A stretch of DNA of 64,000 nt from the NCBI RefSeq assembly GCF_014931215.1, contig NZ_CP063089.1, forward strand, positions 1,302,001-1,366,000, written 5' to 3'. This document shows positions 1 through 12,812 of the stretch, piece by piece. The notes under the pieces are model-generated. The model was not told where the DNA came from, searched no databases, and saw only the letters and a list, made by a program, of their open reading frames with translations. Within the stretch, counting starts at the first letter, position 1; every line of letters starts with the position of its first letter. A program made the position numbers and the translations under genes. The DNA comes from Campylobacter sp. 2014D-0216 (lineage in GTDB: Bacteria; Campylobacterota; Campylobacteria; Campylobacterales; Campylobacteraceae).

Positions 1-258
1 GAATACTTAGAAAACAACGAAAGCAACATCTTCAACGTAGGTTATGGACACGGTTTTAGCGTAAAAGAAGTGATCGAAACCATGAAAAAAGTAAGCGGGG
101 TAGATTTTACAGTAGAACTTGCACCAAAAAGAGCCGGAGATCCTTCTGTGCTTATTTCAAATGCGGATAAAATCAAAACTCTAACTAACTGGAAACCAAA
201 ATATGATGATTTAGAACTAATCTGCAAAAGTGCTTATGAGTGGGAAAAACAGTGTTAA
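1..258 (+). CDS. gne: UDP-GlcNAc/Glc 4-epimerase, 3' end only
   Basis: The reading frame is open from base 1 and ends at TAA 256-258; the start lies outside the window. About 85 C-terminal residues are visible, with the short-chain dehydrogenase/epimerase tail pattern [14 protein letters not shown] and the RAGDPS segment that closes the sugar-nucleotide site in GalE-type epimerases. In C. jejuni the gene just before pglK is gne (galE), which makes UDP-GalNAc for the N-glycan and surface polysaccharides. The assignment rests on this tail and on its position upstream of pglK. The Rossmann NAD domain and the catalytic YxxxK cannot be seen here. Confidence 0.85.
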   Translation, partial: EYLENNESNIFNVGYGHGFSVKEVIETMKKVSGVDFTVELAPKRAGDPSVLISNADKIKTLTNWKPKYDDLELICKSAYEWEKQC

Positions 259-1946
259 AAAAACTTTTTTTTATACTCGATGCTCACGATAAAAGATTTT
301 TATTTGCTTTGCTAATTTTTTCTATTTTTATAGGATTTATAGAAAGCTTTGCTATTTCTTTGATCATGCCTTTTGTATCAGTAGCAAGTAATTTTGAGCT
401 TTTAGAAAAAAGCTCTTATTTTCAACCTATATATGAGTATTTTAATTTACCAAGTTACAAGATCGTTGCTTATTTTGGCTGTATATTAATTGCCTTTTAT
501 ATTTTTAGAGCCTTTTTAAATGCCTTTTATTTTCATTTACTAGCACGCTTTTCTAAAGGGCGTTACCACAGCCTTGCTTGTCGTATTTTTGACAAATATC
601 TACATCTTGAATATGAAAATTTCACCAATAAAAACCAATCAGAACTTTTAAAAACCATTACTCAAGAAGTTTTTCACTTAAGTACTTTAATTAGTGCTTT
701 TTTGCTTATGTTAAGCGAAAGTTTTGTGGTGTTTTTGCTTTATGCTTTATTGTTAATTATCAACTATAAAATCACCCTAGCTTTAAGTGCTTTTTTACTT
801 TTAAATGCTTTTATTTTGATCAAAATCCTCTCGCCCTTAGTAAAAAAAGCTTCCATAGCTAGAGAAGAAGCGATGAAAAATTATTTTGAAATTTTAAATG
901 CAAATTTAAACAATCTTAAAATCATCAAACTCAAAACCAAAGAACAAAGCACACAAAAACTTTATGAAATTCAAAGTGGACTCTTTGCCAAAGCAAACAT
1001 TAGCAACGAAAGCATGGCAAGTATACCTAGAATTTACCTTGAAAGTATAGGTTTTTGTATGCTTTGTTTTATTGTGGTATATTTGGTTTTAAGATATGAA
1101 AGTGACATTTCCTCTATCTTAGCAACCATTACTATTTTTGTAGTGGCTCTTTATAGACTTATGCCAAGTGCTAATCGCATCATCACAAGTTACAATGAAA
1201 TCACATATTATAAAAACTCTTTAGATATTATTTATAATATGCTTAATGAAAAAGAAGAAAAGTTAGGCGATGAAAGTATCGAATTTAAAGAAAAAATCGT
1301 TTTAAAAAACCTTTTCTTTGCCTACAAGGGTAAGAAAAATTTATTTAAAAATTTAAATTTTGAACTAAAGAAAAATGAAAAAATCGCTTTTATAGGCAAA
1401 AGCGGTAGTGGTAAAAGTACTTTAGTTGATCTTATCATAGGACTTTTAAAACCAAGTGATGGAGCTATTTTGGTAGATGGGGTCAAACTCGATGAAAATA
1501 ACATCAAAAGTTTTAGAAGTAAAATCGGCTACATACCTCAACAAATTTATCTTTTTAATGATTCTATTGCAAAAAACATTAGCTTTGGAGAAGAAATCAA
1601 TGAAGCGCTTTTACACAAGGTGATCAAACAAGCTAATCTTGAAAGCTTTGTGAATTCGCTTGAAGAGGGAATACATACAAAAGTGGGTGATTCGGGTTCT
1701 TTTTTAAGCGGGGGTCAAAGACAAAGAATAGCCATAGCAAGAGCACTTTACCAACAACCTGAAATTTTAGTTCTGGATGAAGCAACTAGCGCACTTGATC
1801 AAGAAAGTGAAGCAAAAATCATGGAAGAAATTTATAAAATTTCAAAAGACAAAACCCTTATCATCATAGCTCATAGACTTTCAACTATACAAGGTTGTGA
1901 TAGAGTATTTGAAGTAAATCATGGGTATTTAAAGGAAAAAATATGA
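252..1946 (+). CDS. pglK: PglK, lipid-linked oligosaccharide flippase (ABC transporter)
   Basis: ATP-driven flippase that moves the undecaprenyl-diphosphate-linked N-glycan from the cytoplasmic to the periplasmic face of the inner membrane. The protein has an N-terminal six-helix membrane half (about residues 1-310) and a C-terminal nucleotide-binding domain with Walker [10 protein letters not shown] at 382-390, signature LSGGQRQR and Walker [14 protein letters not shown] chose GTG 252 because it starts MLKKLFF and gives 564 aa, the length of C. jejuni PglK; an in-frame GTG at 240 would add four residues. It overlaps the gne stop by 7 nt and pglH by 4 nt, so translation is probably coupled. 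Confidence 0.93.
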   Translation: MLKKLFFILDAHDKRFLFALLIFSIFIGFIESFAISLIMPFVSVASNFELLEKSSYFQPIYEYFNLPSYKIVAYFGCILIAFYIFRAFLNAFYFHLLARFSKGRYHSLACRIFDKYLHLEYENFTNKNQSELLKTITQEVFHLSTLISAFLLMLSESFVVFLLYALLLIINYKITLALSAFLLLNAFILIKILSPLVKKASIAREEAMKNYFEILNANLNNLKIIKLKTKEQSTQKLYEIQSGLFAKANISNESMASIPRIYLESIGFCMLCFIVVYLVLRYESDISSILATITIFVVALYRLMPSANRIITSYNEITYYKNSLDIIYNMLNEKEEKLGDESIEFKEKIVLKNLFFAYKGKKNLFKNLNFELKKNEKIAFIGKSGSGKSTLVDLIIGLLKPSDGAILVDGVKLDENNIKSFRSKIGYIPQQIYLFNDSIAKNISFGEEINEALLHKVIKQANLESFVNSLEEGIHTKVGDSGSFLSGGQRQRIAIARALYQQPEILVLDEATSALDQESEAKIMEEIYKISKDKTLIIIAHRLSTIQGCDRVFEVNHGYLKEKI

Positions 1947-3010
1947 AAATCACTTTCATTATAGCCACTTTAAATTCAGGTGGCGCTGAAAGGGTTTTGG
2001 TTACTTTGGCTAATGAACTTTGTAAAAACCATGAAATAAATATTATCAAATTTCATAAAGAAGACTCATTTTATAAGCTTGATCCAAAAATCAAACTTTT
2101 TACTCTAGAACAGTTTGATTTTTCTACGCTTTATAACAAAATAGTTTCACGTATTAAAAAATTCAATGCCTTAAAACAAGCACTCAAAGAGCATAAGAGT
2201 GATGTTTTTATCTCATTTTTAGACACTACCAATATCGCTTGTATTTGGGCAAATAAAGGCTCAAACACACCTTTAATCATCAGCGAACATAGCTCTCATA
2301 CTTATTTAAAATCCAAAATTTGGAAATTTTTACGTCGTATTAGCTTTCCATATGCAAATGCTTTAACCGTGCTAAGTAATGATGATAAAAGCTATTATGA
2401 AAACTTTGTCAAAAAAGTTGTCAATATGCCAAATCCTTGCCATTTTAACCTCACAGAAGAAAAGCTAGAAAAAGAAAACAATGTCATCTTTGTAGGCAGG
2501 CTTGATCATAATAAAAATGCTTCTATGTTTTTAAAAGCCATAGCAAGGCTAGACATCAATCTACAAAATCAATATCGTTTTTTTATAGCAGGCGATGGGG
2601 AATTAAGACAAGAACTAGAGCAAGAAGCTGAAAAATTAAAAATCAAAGTTCATTTTTTAGGTAAAATCGAAAACATACAAGAACTTTATAAAAAAGCAAA
2701 AATACTTTGCCTCTGTTCTTTCATAGAAGGCTTACCAACGGTTTTACTTGAAAGTTTATACTATCAAGTAGCACGTATTAGCACAAAATACGTAAGCGGC
2801 CATAAAGATTTAATCGATGATAAAAAAGATGGGTTTTTAGTAGATTTAAATGATGAAAAGGCTTTAAGTGAAAAACTCGCGCTTTTAATGCAAGATGAAA
2901 ATTTAAGAAAAACTTTAGCACTTAATGCACAACAACGATGTAAAGACTATGAAGTAACAAATGTAGTGCAAAAATGGCTTGATTTAATCAATGAAACAAG
3001 GCTTAAATAA
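1943..3010 (+). CDS. pglH: PglH, GalNAc-adding glycosyltransferase
   Basis: GT4-family (GT-B fold) cytoplasmic transferase. In C. jejuni PglH adds the last three alpha-1,4-GalNAc residues to the lipid-linked glycan and counts its own product. The N terminus [18 protein letters not shown] is the GT4 acceptor-side signature. The donor-side domain contains VGRLDHNKN and the EX7E-type segment [11 protein letters not shown]. At 355 aa it is close to the C. jejuni protein (about 359). It overlaps pglK by 4 nt (ATGA), and its final base is the first base of the next ATG. In C. jejuni pglI follows here; in this window pglJ follows directly. Confidence 0.9.
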   Translation: MKITFIIATLNSGGAERVLVTLANELCKNHEINIIKFHKEDSFYKLDPKIKLFTLEQFDFSTLYNKIVSRIKKFNALKQALKEHKSDVFISFLDTTNIACIWANKGSNTPLIISEHSSHTYLKSKIWKFLRRISFPYANALTVLSNDDKSYYENFVKKVVNMPNPCHFNLTEEKLEKENNVIFVGRLDHNKNASMFLKAIARLDINLQNQYRFFIAGDGELRQELEQEAEKLKIKVHFLGKIENIQELYKKAKILCLCSFIEGLPTVLLESLYYQVARISTKYVSGHKDLIDDKKDGFLVDLNDEKALSEKLALLMQDENLRKTLALNAQQRCKDYEVTNVVQKWLDLINETRLK

Positions 3011-4110
3011 TGAAAAAACTAGCAATTTTTATTTATTCTTTAGGAAGTGGTGGCGCTGAAAGGGTTGTTTCAACCTTATTACCTGTGTTAAATTTAAAAT
3101 ACGAAGTGCATTTGATTTTAATGAATGATAAAATTTCATATGATATTCCTGAGGTAAATATTCACTATCTTGAAAAATCAAGCCCAAGCGAAAGCAATCT
3201 AGCTAAATTTTTAAAGCTTCCTTTACTTGCTATAAAATACAAAAAACTTTGTGAAGATTTAAAAATAGATTTGCAATTTGTGCTATTAAATAGACCTAAT
3301 TATATTGCATTAATGGCAAAATCTCTAGGTCTTAAATCAACCCTTATTATCAATGAGTGCACAACGCCAAGTGTGATTTATAAGCATAATAACCTAAACT
3401 CTATAATCAATAAATTTCTTATCAAAAAACTTTACAACAAAGCTGATTTGATCTTAGCAAATTCCTTAGGAAATAAAGAAGATTTATTGCACAATTTCAA
3501 CATAGAAGCCAAGAAATGTGACATTTTATATAATGCTATAGATTTAGAAAGTATTATAGAAAAATCTAAAGAAGCAATCGACTTTAAAGAACCTTTTATA
3601 CTTAGTGTTGGTAGACTTGATCATGGTAAAAATCACGCCATGCTTATAAAAGCTTATGCGAAAGTTAAGACTGATTTAAAACTAGTCATTTTAGGTGAAG
3701 GAATTTTAAAAGATAAACTTTTGGCTTTAATTGAGGAGTTAAATTTAAAAGACAAAGTTTTTTTACTCGGTTTTGACAAAAATCCTTATAAATATATGAG
3801 CAAATGTGACTTTTTTGCTTTTGCCTCAAGCTTTGAAGGTTTTTCAAATGTCCTAATCGAATGTCTAGCTTGCAATAGCGCTGTGCTTTGCACTGACCAT
3901 AAAAGTGGTGCAAGAGAATTGTTTTTAGATGATGAATTTGGACTTTTAGTTCAAGTAGATGATGAAAAAGCTATGCAAGAAGGCTTAGAGAAAATGTGCA
4001 ACGATGAGGCATTAAAAGCCACTTATAGAGAAAAGGCTTTCTTACGTGCAAAAGAATTTGACAAAATAAACATAGCAAAACAGTTATTTGAATTTTTTAA
4101 TAAGGCATAA
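3010..4110 (+). CDS. pglJ: PglJ, GalNAc transferase
   Basis: GT4 glycosyltransferase that adds the second GalNAc (alpha-1,4) to the growing undecaprenyl-PP-linked glycan. It opens with [15 protein letters not shown], resembling PglH, and has [11 protein letters not shown] and [11 protein letters not shown] in the donor domain. These fit C. jejuni PglJ better than PglI or PglH. Length is 366 aa. The start ATG shares one base with the pglH stop (TAATG). The next gene begins one base after its stop. The shared GGAER segment in pglH and pglJ suggests an old duplication. Confidence 0.9.
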   Translation: MKKLAIFIYSLGSGGAERVVSTLLPVLNLKYEVHLILMNDKISYDIPEVNIHYLEKSSPSESNLAKFLKLPLLAIKYKKLCEDLKIDLQFVLLNRPNYIALMAKSLGLKSTLIINECTTPSVIYKHNNLNSIINKFLIKKLYNKADLILANSLGNKEDLLHNFNIEAKKCDILYNAIDLESIIEKSKEAIDFKEPFILSVGRLDHGKNHAMLIKAYAKVKTDLKLVILGEGILKDKLLALIEELNLKDKVFLLGFDKNPYKYMSKCDFFAFASSFEGFSNVLIECLACNSAVLCTDHKSGARELFLDDEFGLLVQVDDEKAMQEGLEKMCNDEALKATYREKAFLRAKEFDKINIAKQLFEFFNKA

Positions 4111-4111
4111 A

Positions 4112-6250
4112 ATGAAACTGCAACAAAATTTCACGGATAATAATTCTATCAAATACACCTGTATATTGATTTTTATCGCTTTTGCTTTTAGCGTATTATG
4201 CAGACTTTATTGGGTAAGCTGGGCAAGCGAATTTTATGAGTTTTTCTTCAATGATCAACTCATGATCACTACTAACGATGGTTATGCTTTTGCAGAAGGC
4301 GCAAGAGATATGATAGCGGGGTTTCACCAACCTAATGATTTATCATATTTTGGAAGTTCACTTTCTACTTTAACTTATTGGATTTATAGTATATTGCCTT
4401 TTAGCTTTGAAAGTATTATTTTATATATGAGTACTTTCTTTGCTTCTTTGATTGTTGTGCCTATTATATTAATCGCAAGAGAATACAAACTCACCACTTA
4501 TGGGTTCATAGCAGCTTTGCTTGCTAGTATTGCAAATAGCTATTACAATCGTACAATGAGTGGGTATTATGATACTGATATGCTTGTTTTGGTTTTACCA
4601 ATGCTCATTTTATTAAGCTTTATACGATTAACCATCAATAAAGATATCTTTACTTTACTTTTAAGCCCTATTTTTATCATGATTTATTTATGGTGGTATC
4701 CTTCAAGCTATTCTTTGAATTTTGCTATGATAGGACTTTTTGGATTATACACACTTATACTACACCGAAAAGAAAAGATTTTTTACCTTGCCATTGCTTT
4801 AATGATCATAGCTTTAAGTATGTTAGCATGGCAATATAAACTTGCATTGATTGTATTATTATTTGCTATTTTTGCCTTTAAAGAAGAAAAAATCAATTTT
4901 TATATGATTTGGGCTTTGATTTTTGCAAGTATTTTGATTTTATTTATAAGCGGTGGCTTAGATCCTGTTTTATACCAACTCAAATTTTATGTCTTTAAAG
5001 CCGCTGATGTGCAAAATTTAAAAGATGCGGCTTTTATATATTTTAATGTTAATGAAACCATCATGGAGATCAATACTATCGATCCTGAAGTATTTATGCA
5101 AAGAATTAGCTCTAGTGTTTTAGTGTTTCTTCTTTCTTTTGTAGGTTTTATTTTATTTTGTAAAGATCATAAAAGCATGCTTTTAGCTTTACCTATACTT
5201 GCATTAGGATTTATGGCTTTAAGAGCGGGACTTCGATTTACCATTTATGCGGTTCCTGTTATGGCTTTAGGTTTTGGTTATTTTTTGTATGTATTTTTTC
5301 ATTTTTTAGAAAAAAAACAAATCAAACCAAGCTTGAAAAACAAAAATATCTTACTAATACTAATCACATTTTTTAGTATTAGCCCTGCTTTAATGCATAT
5401 ATATTCTTATAAGTCTTCCACTGTTTTCACTTCTTATGAAGCTCAAATTTTAAATAATTTAAAAAGCAAAGCACAAAGAGAAGACTATGTTATTGCATGG
5501 TGGGACTATGGATATCCTATCCGTTATTATAGTGATGTCAAAACCTTAATCGATGGCGGTAAACACCTAGGAAAAGATAACTTCTTTTCTTCTTTTGTTT
5601 TAAGTAAAGAGCAAGCACCAGCTGCTAATATGGCAAGGCTTAGCGTAGAATATACAGAAAAATCCTTTAGTGAGCATTATCCTGATGTTTTAAAAGCTAT
5701 GGTTAAAGATTACAACCAAACAAATGCCACAAGCTTTTTAGAGAGTTTAAATGACAAAAACTTTCAATTTGATACTAATAAAACAAGAGATGTTTACATC
5801 TATATGCCTTATAGAATGTTGCGTATTATGCCTGTGGTAGCTCAATTTGCCAATACAAATCCAGACAGTGGCGAACAAGAAAAAAGCTTGTTTTTCTCTC
5901 AAGCTAATGCCATAGCACAAGACAAAACTACAGGATCAGTTATGCTTGATAATGGCGTAGAAATCATCAATGATTTTAGAGCTTTAAATCTAGAAGGTAC
6001 AACCATACCTTTAAAAGCCTTTGTAGATATAGAATCAATCACCAATGGCAAGTTCTACTATAGTGAGATTGATCCAAAAGCACAAATTTACTTACTGTTT
6101 TTAAGAGAATATAAAAGCTTTGTTATTTTAGATGAAAGTCTTTATAATAGTGCTTATATACAAATGTTTTTACTTAATCAATATGATCAAGATTTATTTG
6201 AACAAATCACCAATGATGCAAGAGCAAAAATTTATAGGTTAAAAAGATGA
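4112..6250 (+). CDS. pglB: PglB, bacterial oligosaccharyltransferase
   Basis: STT3-type enzyme that moves the whole glycan from undecaprenyl diphosphate to Asn in D/E-X-N-X-S/T sequons in the periplasm. About thirteen transmembrane helices are followed by a periplasmic domain. Metal/catalytic Asp56 lies in TTNDGY, a second acidic pair in GYYDTD (about 154-156), and the EL5 glutamate in NETIME (about 319). The sequon-binding WWDYG is at 463-467 and MLRIMPV fits the Thr-contact motif. Starting at ATG 4112 gives 712 aa, the length of C. lari PglB; an upstream in-frame TTG at 4088 would lie inside pglJ. It overlaps pglA by 4 nt. Confidence 0.97.
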   Translation: MKLQQNFTDNNSIKYTCILIFIAFAFSVLCRLYWVSWASEFYEFFFNDQLMITTNDGYAFAEGARDMIAGFHQPNDLSYFGSSLSTLTYWIYSILPFSFESIILYMSTFFASLIVVPIILIAREYKLTTYGFIAALLASIANSYYNRTMSGYYDTDMLVLVLPMLILLSFIRLTINKDIFTLLLSPIFIMIYLWWYPSSYSLNFAMIGLFGLYTLILHRKEKIFYLAIALMIIALSMLAWQYKLALIVLLFAIFAFKEEKINFYMIWALIFASILILFISGGLDPVLYQLKFYVFKAADVQNLKDAAFIYFNVNETIMEINTIDPEVFMQRISSSVLVFLLSFVGFILFCKDHKSMLLALPILALGFMALRAGLRFTIYAVPVMALGFGYFLYVFFHFLEKKQIKPSLKNKNILLILITFFSISPALMHIYSYKSSTVFTSYEAQILNNLKSKAQREDYVIAWWDYGYPIRYYSDVKTLIDGGKHLGKDNFFSSFVLSKEQAPAANMARLSVEYTEKSFSEHYPDVLKAMVKDYNQTNATSFLESLNDKNFQFDTNKTRDVYIYMPYRMLRIMPVVAQFANTNPDSGEQEKSLFFSQANAIAQDKTTGSVMLDNGVEIINDFRALNLEGTTIPLKAFVDIESITNGKFYYSEIDPKAQIYLLFLREYKSFVILDESLYNSAYIQMFLLNQYDQDLFEQITNDARAKIYRLKR

Positions 6251-7374
6251 GAATAGGAATTTTAACTCATAGTGCAATGAGTGTGTATTATTTTCGCCTT
6301 GCACTCACTAAAGCCCTAGAAAAAAACCACCATGAAGTGATAATCATTACTCCCAAAGATGATTTTGCCATAAAATTGCAAGAATTAGGCTACAAGGTTT
6401 GCTTTTATGATTTGGCAAGATCAAGCGTAAATCCTTTGGTGGTATTTAAAAACCTACTAAGTTTAAAAAACATACTCAAAGATTTAAATTTAGATCTTTT
6501 ACAAGCAAGTGCACACAAAAGCAATACAACAGGTATCATAGCAGCTAAAATGGCAGGCATTCGATACACTTTTGGCTTAGTTGAAGGCCTAGGGAGTTTT
6601 TATATCGATAATGATTTTAAAAGCAAACTAGTAAGAACAAGCATTAACCTACTCTATAAAATTTCTTTTAAACTTGCTAATGGCTTTATCTTTGTCAATG
6701 ATAGCAATGCTTTATTTATGAAAAATCTAGGATTAAAAGAAGAAAAAATCAAGATCATCAAGTCCGTCGGTGTTAATTTAAAACAATTCTTACCTTTAAA
6801 AATTAGTACTGAAGAAAAACAAGCTTTTTTAAAAGAACACCATATGCCTGATAAACCCATTGTGCTAATGATATCAAGAGCGCTTTGGCATAAGGGTATT
6901 AAAGAATTTTACGAAGCGAGTAAAATTTTAAAAGATAAGGCAAATTTTATCTTAGTAGGTGGGGCTGATGATAATAAATCTTGCGCACCAATGGATTTTT
7001 TAAACTCGGCTAATGTTTTTTACTTAGGAGCAAGAAGTGATATTGCGCATTTATTAAACCTGTGTGATATTTTTGTTTTACCAAGCTATAAAGAGGGTTA
7101 TCCACGAACCGTTTTAGAAGCACAAGCATGTAAAAAAGCGTGCGTAGTTAGCGATGCAGAAGGTTGCATAGAAGCGGTAAGCAATGCCATAGATGGACTA
7201 GTTTGTAAAAGCCAAGACAGTGATGATTTAGCAGAAAAAATTCAAATTTTATTAGAAGATGAAAAACTAAGAAATACTTTAGCGCAAAATGCCTTTCTTA
7301 GGGCGCAAAATTATGATGAAAATATCATAGCTTTGAAATATCTTGATTTTTATAGAGGTTTTGCAAATGTATAA
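6247..7374 (+). CDS. pglA: PglA, first GalNAc transferase
   Basis: GT4 transferase that puts the first GalNAc (alpha-1,3) on undecaprenyl-PP-diNAcBac. The N terminus [17 protein letters not shown] and the segment [14 protein letters not shown] match the PglA pattern. The donor side carries [12 protein letters not shown] and [13 protein letters not shown], the EX7E region. Length is 375 aa against about 376 in C. jejuni. It starts in an ATGA overlap with pglB and runs 8 nt into pglC. Confidence 0.92.
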   Translation: MRIGILTHSAMSVYYFRLALTKALEKNHHEVIIITPKDDFAIKLQELGYKVCFYDLARSSVNPLVVFKNLLSLKNILKDLNLDLLQASAHKSNTTGIIAAKMAGIRYTFGLVEGLGSFYIDNDFKSKLVRTSINLLYKISFKLANGFIFVNDSNALFMKNLGLKEEKIKIIKSVGVNLKQFLPLKISTEEKQAFLKEHHMPDKPIVLMISRALWHKGIKEFYEASKILKDKANFILVGGADDNKSCAPMDFLNSANVFYLGARSDIAHLLNLCDIFVLPSYKEGYPRTVLEAQACKKACVVSDAEGCIEAVSNAIDGLVCKSQDSDDLAEKIQILLEDEKLRNTLAQNAFLRAQNYDENIIALKYLDFYRGFANV

Positions 7375-7955
7375 AAATGGTTTGAAACGAGTATTTGACT
7401 TTATGTTGGCTTTGATTTTATTAGTTATTTTTTTACCTTTTATAGTGCTTATTGGTATTGTTTTAAAAATCGTTCAAGGTAGCGTACTTTTTAAACAAGC
7501 AAGACCTGGCTTAAACGAAAAAATATTTTATATCTATAAATTTAAAACTATGAGTGATGAAAAAGATGAAAACGGGGAATTACTTCCTGATGCATTACGC
7601 CTAAAACCTTTTGGAAAACTAGTTAGAAGCTTGAGTTTAGATGAATTGCCACAACTTTTTAATGTGTTAAAAGGCGATATGAGCTTTATAGGTCCAAGAC
7701 CTTTACTTGTAGAGTACCTACCCTTATACAACCAAGAACAAAAAAAACGCCATGATGTAAGACCGGGTATTACAGGTTGGGCGCAAATTAATGGGCGAAA
7801 CGCTATCTCTTGGGAGCAAAAATTTAAATACGATGTTGAATATGTACATAATTGCTCTTTTTTATTTGATCTTAAAATCTTTTTTATGACTATTGTTAAA
7901 GTGCTTAAAAGAAGTGGAGTCAACAAAGAAGGTGTTGCCACAACGGATAAATTCA

Positions 7956-7969
<14 letters not shown>
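7367..7969 (+). CDS. pglC: PglC, phosphoglycosyl transferase
   Basis: Monotopic phosphoglycosyl transferase that starts glycan assembly by moving phospho-diNAcBac from UDP-diNAcBac to undecaprenyl phosphate. There is one N-terminal re-entrant hydrophobic helix (about residues 10-35), then the catalytic Asp92-Glu93 pair in SLDELPQL, and the family motifs [12 protein letters not shown] and [12 protein letters not shown] 7367 gives 200 aa, the usual size. A longer frame from 7343 would add eight residues inside pglA and has no family support. It overlaps pglA by 8 nt and pglD by 14 nt. Confidence 0.95.
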
Positions 7970-9709
<1,740 letters not shown>

Positions 9710-9710
9710 G

Positions 9711-11474
9711 ATGGATTATAAAAGCAAACGCCTAGGTTTTTTTCTAGGTGCAGATATCTTACTTTTTGTTATAAGTATTTATTTATCTTTTTCTTTACGC
9801 TTTAGTGCAGATATCCCAAGTGAGTTTTATGAGGGAATGTTTAAAAGTGCTGTGATTTTAATTTTGCTTAAAATTCTTTTTCTAGCTTTTTTTAGAATTT
9901 ATCAAGTTGCATGGAGATTTTTTTCTCTAAATGAAGCACGTAAATTAGTTATCGCTTTGGCTTTAGCTGAACTTGTATTTTTAGCGATTTATTATTTTTA
10001 TGATGATTTTTTTAATCCCTTCCCAAGAAGTGTTATAGGAATAGACTTTGTTTTATCATGTATGCTAATTGGAAGTTTACGCATTAGTAAAAGAATGATT
10101 GTAGATTTTAGAAAACCAAAATACAACGAAGAACATCCTTGTATTGTAGTAGGTGCCACCTCAAAAGCTTTGCATTTGCTAAAAGGTGCTAAAGAGGGAA
10201 GCTTAGGACTTTTTCCTGTAGCCGTAGTAGATGAACGCACTAATTTAATAGGTACTTATTGTGATAAATTTATAGTTGAAGAAAAAGAAGCGATTAGAAA
10301 ATATACTGCTGAAGGTATTCATACTGCCATTATTGCTTTAAAACTCGAACAAGAAGAATTAAAAAAGCTTTTTGATGAGCTTATCGCTTATGGAATTAAC
10401 GATATAAAGCTTTTTTCTTTTACGCAAAATGAAGCAAGAGATATAAGCATCGAAGATTTACTAGCACGTAAACCAAAAGACTTAGACAATGCTTGCGTGA
10501 TTGATTTTATTAAAGATAAAGTGGTTTTAGTTAGCGGCGCTGGTGGAACTATAGGTAGTGAGCTTTGCAAGCAGTGTATTAAATTTGGTGCCAAACACTT
10601 AATTATGCTAGATCATAGTGAGTATAATTTATACAAAATCAACGATGAATTAAGCTTGCATAAAGAAAAAATTGAACCTATTATGATGAGTATTTTAGAT
10701 AAAGAAGCTTTAGAAAAACTCATTAAAGAAAAAAACATAGATTTGATTTTACATGCAGCAGCTTATAAACATGTGCCTTTGTGTGAGCAAAATCCACACT
10801 CGGCTATTTTAAATAACATCATAGGCACTAAAAATTTAATCGATCTTGCTAAAACTTACAAAGTGGCTAAATTTGTTATGATAAGCACAGATAAAGCCGT
10901 AAGACCAACCAATATCATGGGTTGTACGAAAAGAATTTGTGAGCTTTATGCACTAAGCTCAAGTTGTGAAAATTTTGAGGTAGCATGTGTGCGTTTTGGT
11001 AACGTTTTGGGTTCAAGTGGAAGTGTGATACCTAAATTTAAAGCTCAAATTGCGGCTAATGAGCCACTTACGCTTACCCATCCTGATATAGTACGTTATT
11101 TTATGTTAGTAGATGAAGCTGTACAACTTGTTTTGCAAGCTGCGGCCATTGCAAAAGGTGGGGAGTTGTTTGTACTTGATATGGGCGAACCTGTAAAAAT
11201 TATGGATTTGGCTAAAAAAATGCTTTTACTTTCTAATAAAAAACTAGAAATCAAGATCACAGGGCTTAGAAAAGGCGAGAAACTTTATGAAGAACTTCTA
11301 ATTCATGAAGATGATTTAAAAACCCAATATGAAAGTATTTTTGTAACAACAAGTGAGATAAAAGATTTAAATATTTTAAATCAAGAAATAGAAAAATTAC
11401 TCCAAAGTGCAGATCCTGCTAAAGTTTTGAAAGAGATCGTACCTGAATTTAATCATAATAAAAATGGAGAGTGA
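9711..11474 (+). CDS. pglF: PglF, UDP-GlcNAc 4,6-dehydratase
   Basis: Membrane-anchored SDR-type dehydratase that catalyses the first step to diNAcBac, UDP-GlcNAc to the 4-keto-6-deoxy sugar. Four N-terminal transmembrane helices (residues 8-125) precede a CoA-binding-like domain, then the NAD-binding motif [12 protein letters not shown] near residue 280. The catalytic segment [13 protein letters not shown] has Met and Lys in place of the usual Tyr-Lys, as in the PglF/WbpM family. Length is 587 aa. It is the last pgl gene here: no pglG follows, and cheY starts after its own promoter. Confidence 0.94.
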   Translation: MDYKSKRLGFFLGADILLFVISIYLSFSLRFSADIPSEFYEGMFKSAVILILLKILFLAFFRIYQVAWRFFSLNEARKLVIALALAELVFLAIYYFYDDFFNPFPRSVIGIDFVLSCMLIGSLRISKRMIVDFRKPKYNEEHPCIVVGATSKALHLLKGAKEGSLGLFPVAVVDERTNLIGTYCDKFIVEEKEAIRKYTAEGIHTAIIALKLEQEELKKLFDELIAYGINDIKLFSFTQNEARDISIEDLLARKPKDLDNACVIDFIKDKVVLVSGAGGTIGSELCKQCIKFGAKHLIMLDHSEYNLYKINDELSLHKEKIEPIMMSILDKEALEKLIKEKNIDLILHAAAYKHVPLCEQNPHSAILNNIIGTKNLIDLAKTYKVAKFVMISTDKAVRPTNIMGCTKRICELYALSSSCENFEVACVRFGNVLGSSGSVIPKFKAQIAANEPLTLTHPDIVRYFMLVDEAVQLVLQAAAIAKGGELFVLDMGEPVKIMDLAKKMLLLSNKKLEIKITGLRKGEKLYEELLIHEDDLKTQYESIFVTTSEIKDLNILNQEIEKLLQSADPAKVLKEIVPEFNHNKNGE

Positions 11475-11501
11475 TTAAATTCTAATTTTATTTTAAAATG
11501 T

Positions 11502-11507
11502 TATAAT
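11502..11507 (+). promoter_or_regulatory. -10 box of cheY
   Basis: TATAAT in the 111-nt gap between pglF and cheY, in an AT-rich stretch with no clear -35, as is usual for Campylobacter sigma-70 promoters. It would give a leader of about 70 nt. Seen in sequence; use as a promoter is inferred. Confidence 0.55.
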
Positions 11508-11544
11508 ATAATCTTTAATTGATTAATAAAAATAAAAACGATAC

Positions 11545-11563
11545 AATTACATCTTATGTAATT
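11545..11563 (+). repeat. Short palindrome in the cheY leader
   Basis: AATTACAT-CTT-ATGTAATT, a perfect 8-bp inverted repeat between the cheY -10 box and the Shine-Dalgarno. It has no T-run, so it is not an obvious terminator. It may be an operator or an mRNA hairpin; nothing else supports a role. Confidence 0.4.
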
Positions 11564-11585
11564 AGATCGAAATAAAGGAAAAAAA

Positions 11586-11963
11586 GTGAAATTATTAGTA
11601 GTTGATGATAGTTCTACCATGAGAAGAATAATCAAAAACACTCTTGTAAGACTAGGTCATAAAGATGTTTTAGAAGCTGAGCATGGTGTAGAAGCTTGGG
11701 ATTTACTTTCACAAAATGATGACATTAAGGTTTTAATTACTGATTGGAATATGCCTGAAATGAATGGACTAGAACTAGTTAAAAAAGTAAGAGCGGAAGA
11801 AAAATACGCCGATATGCCTATTATCATGGTAACAACAGAAGGTGGTAAGGCAGAGGTTATCACAGCCTTAAAAGCAGGTGTAAATAACTACATTGTAAAA
11901 CCTTTCACACCTCAAGTATTAAAAGAAAAACTTGAAGATGTTTTAGGGACAAACGAAGGCTAA
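11586..11963 (+). CDS. cheY: Chemotaxis response regulator CheY
   Basis: Single receiver domain of 125 aa. When phosphorylated by CheA it binds the flagellar switch to change rotation. The acidic pocket Asp7-Asp8 (LVVDDSS), phospho-acceptor Asp53 (ITDWNMPEMNG), Thr83 and Lys105 (IVKPF) are all present. The start is GTG 11586 behind AAAGGAAAAAA; no ATG fits. A 12-nt gap separates it from prmA, so they may be co-transcribed. Confidence 0.96.
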   Translation: MKLLVVDDSSTMRRIIKNTLVRLGHKDVLEAEHGVEAWDLLSQNDDIKVLITDWNMPEMNGLELVKKVRAEEKYADMPIIMVTTEGGKAEVITALKAGVNNYIVKPFTPQVLKEKLEDVLGTNEG

Positions 11964-11975
11964 TTATAAGTTTTT

Positions 11976-12812
11976 ATGCAAACACATTATCACGAACTTT
12001 TTTTTCAAACAGATGAGGAATATCTAGAATTATTCCTTGATCTTATTTTTTCTTTAGATATAGATGCCATAGAAGAAAAAAACAATGGTATCTATATACG
12101 CTCCGAAGAAGATTTAGAACTCATTCAGATAGCTTTAAAAAATTTTCATCAAAAATTATGTGAAAAGTTAAACACTAACATTTTCTTTAGCTCAAGCTTA
12201 GAAAAAAAAGAAAACAAAAACTGGATAGAAGAATACAAAAAAGGCATTCAAGCTCTAACTATAGATAATATTCATATCCATACCACTTGGCAAGAAGCTA
12301 AAGAAGATAAGATTAATATTGTCATAGATCCTGCACTCGCCTTTGGTTCTGGACATCATGAAAGTACTTACACTTGCATAGAATTTTTACAAAAATACAC
12401 AGATAATTCTAAATTTTGTTTAGATGTGGGTTGTGGAAGTGGGATTTTAAGCATCATCATGGCAAAACTTGGTGCAAAAGTACAAGCATGCGATACAGAT
12501 GAACTAGCTATAGTTGCCAGTAAAGAAAACGCACAGTTAAACCACGTAAACTTTGATGATATTTGGGTAGGTTCTGTTAATAAAAGCTTACATAAATATG
12601 ATATAGTAGTAGCAAATATCATCGCTGATATTTTAATCATACTAGAAAAAGATTTAAAAGAAAAAACCAAAGAAGGCGGAATTTTAATCTTATCTGGTAT
12701 TTTAAATAAATACGAAGAAAGAATTAAAGATAAATTCAAAGATTTAACTTTGTTAGAATGTAAACACAAAGGAGAATGGTTGAGTTTAGCTTACAAAAAG
12801 GAAATAAAATAA
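11976..12812 (+). CDS. prmA: Ribosomal protein L11 methyltransferase
   Basis: SAM-dependent methyltransferase that modifies L11. The N-terminal half is a substrate-recognition domain, and the C-terminal Rossmann domain carries LDVGCGSGILS (motif I, about residues 149-159) and ANIIADI, which fits the PrmA N-[LI]-I pattern. Before it, DPALAFGSGHHEST is the PrmA family signature. Length is 278 aa, a little short of E. coli PrmA. The stop shares its last base with the ftsH ATG. Confidence 0.93.
   Translation: MQTHYHELFFQTDEEYLELFLDLIFSLDIDAIEEKNNGIYIRSEEDLELIQIALKNFHQKLCEKLNTNIFFSSSLEKKENKNWIEEYKKGIQALTIDNIHIHTTWQEAKEDKINIVIDPALAFGSGHHESTYTCIEFLQKYTDNSKFCLDVGCGSGILSIIMAKLGAKVQACDTDELAIVASKENAQLNHVNFDDIWVGSVNKSLHKYDIVVANIIADILIILEKDLKEKTKEGGILILSGILNKYEERIKDKFKDLTLLECKHKGEWLSLAYKKEIK

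Noticed and set aside
240-251. Upstream GTG start for pglK at 240
   Set aside because: It would add four residues inside gne; GTG 252 gives MLKKLFF and the family length of 564 aa.
5292-5340. Runs of A or T (7-9 nt) across the window as phase-variation sites
   Set aside because: Such runs are expected in a very AT-rich genome. Only the A8 at 55379 was kept, because a conserved frame resumes after it.
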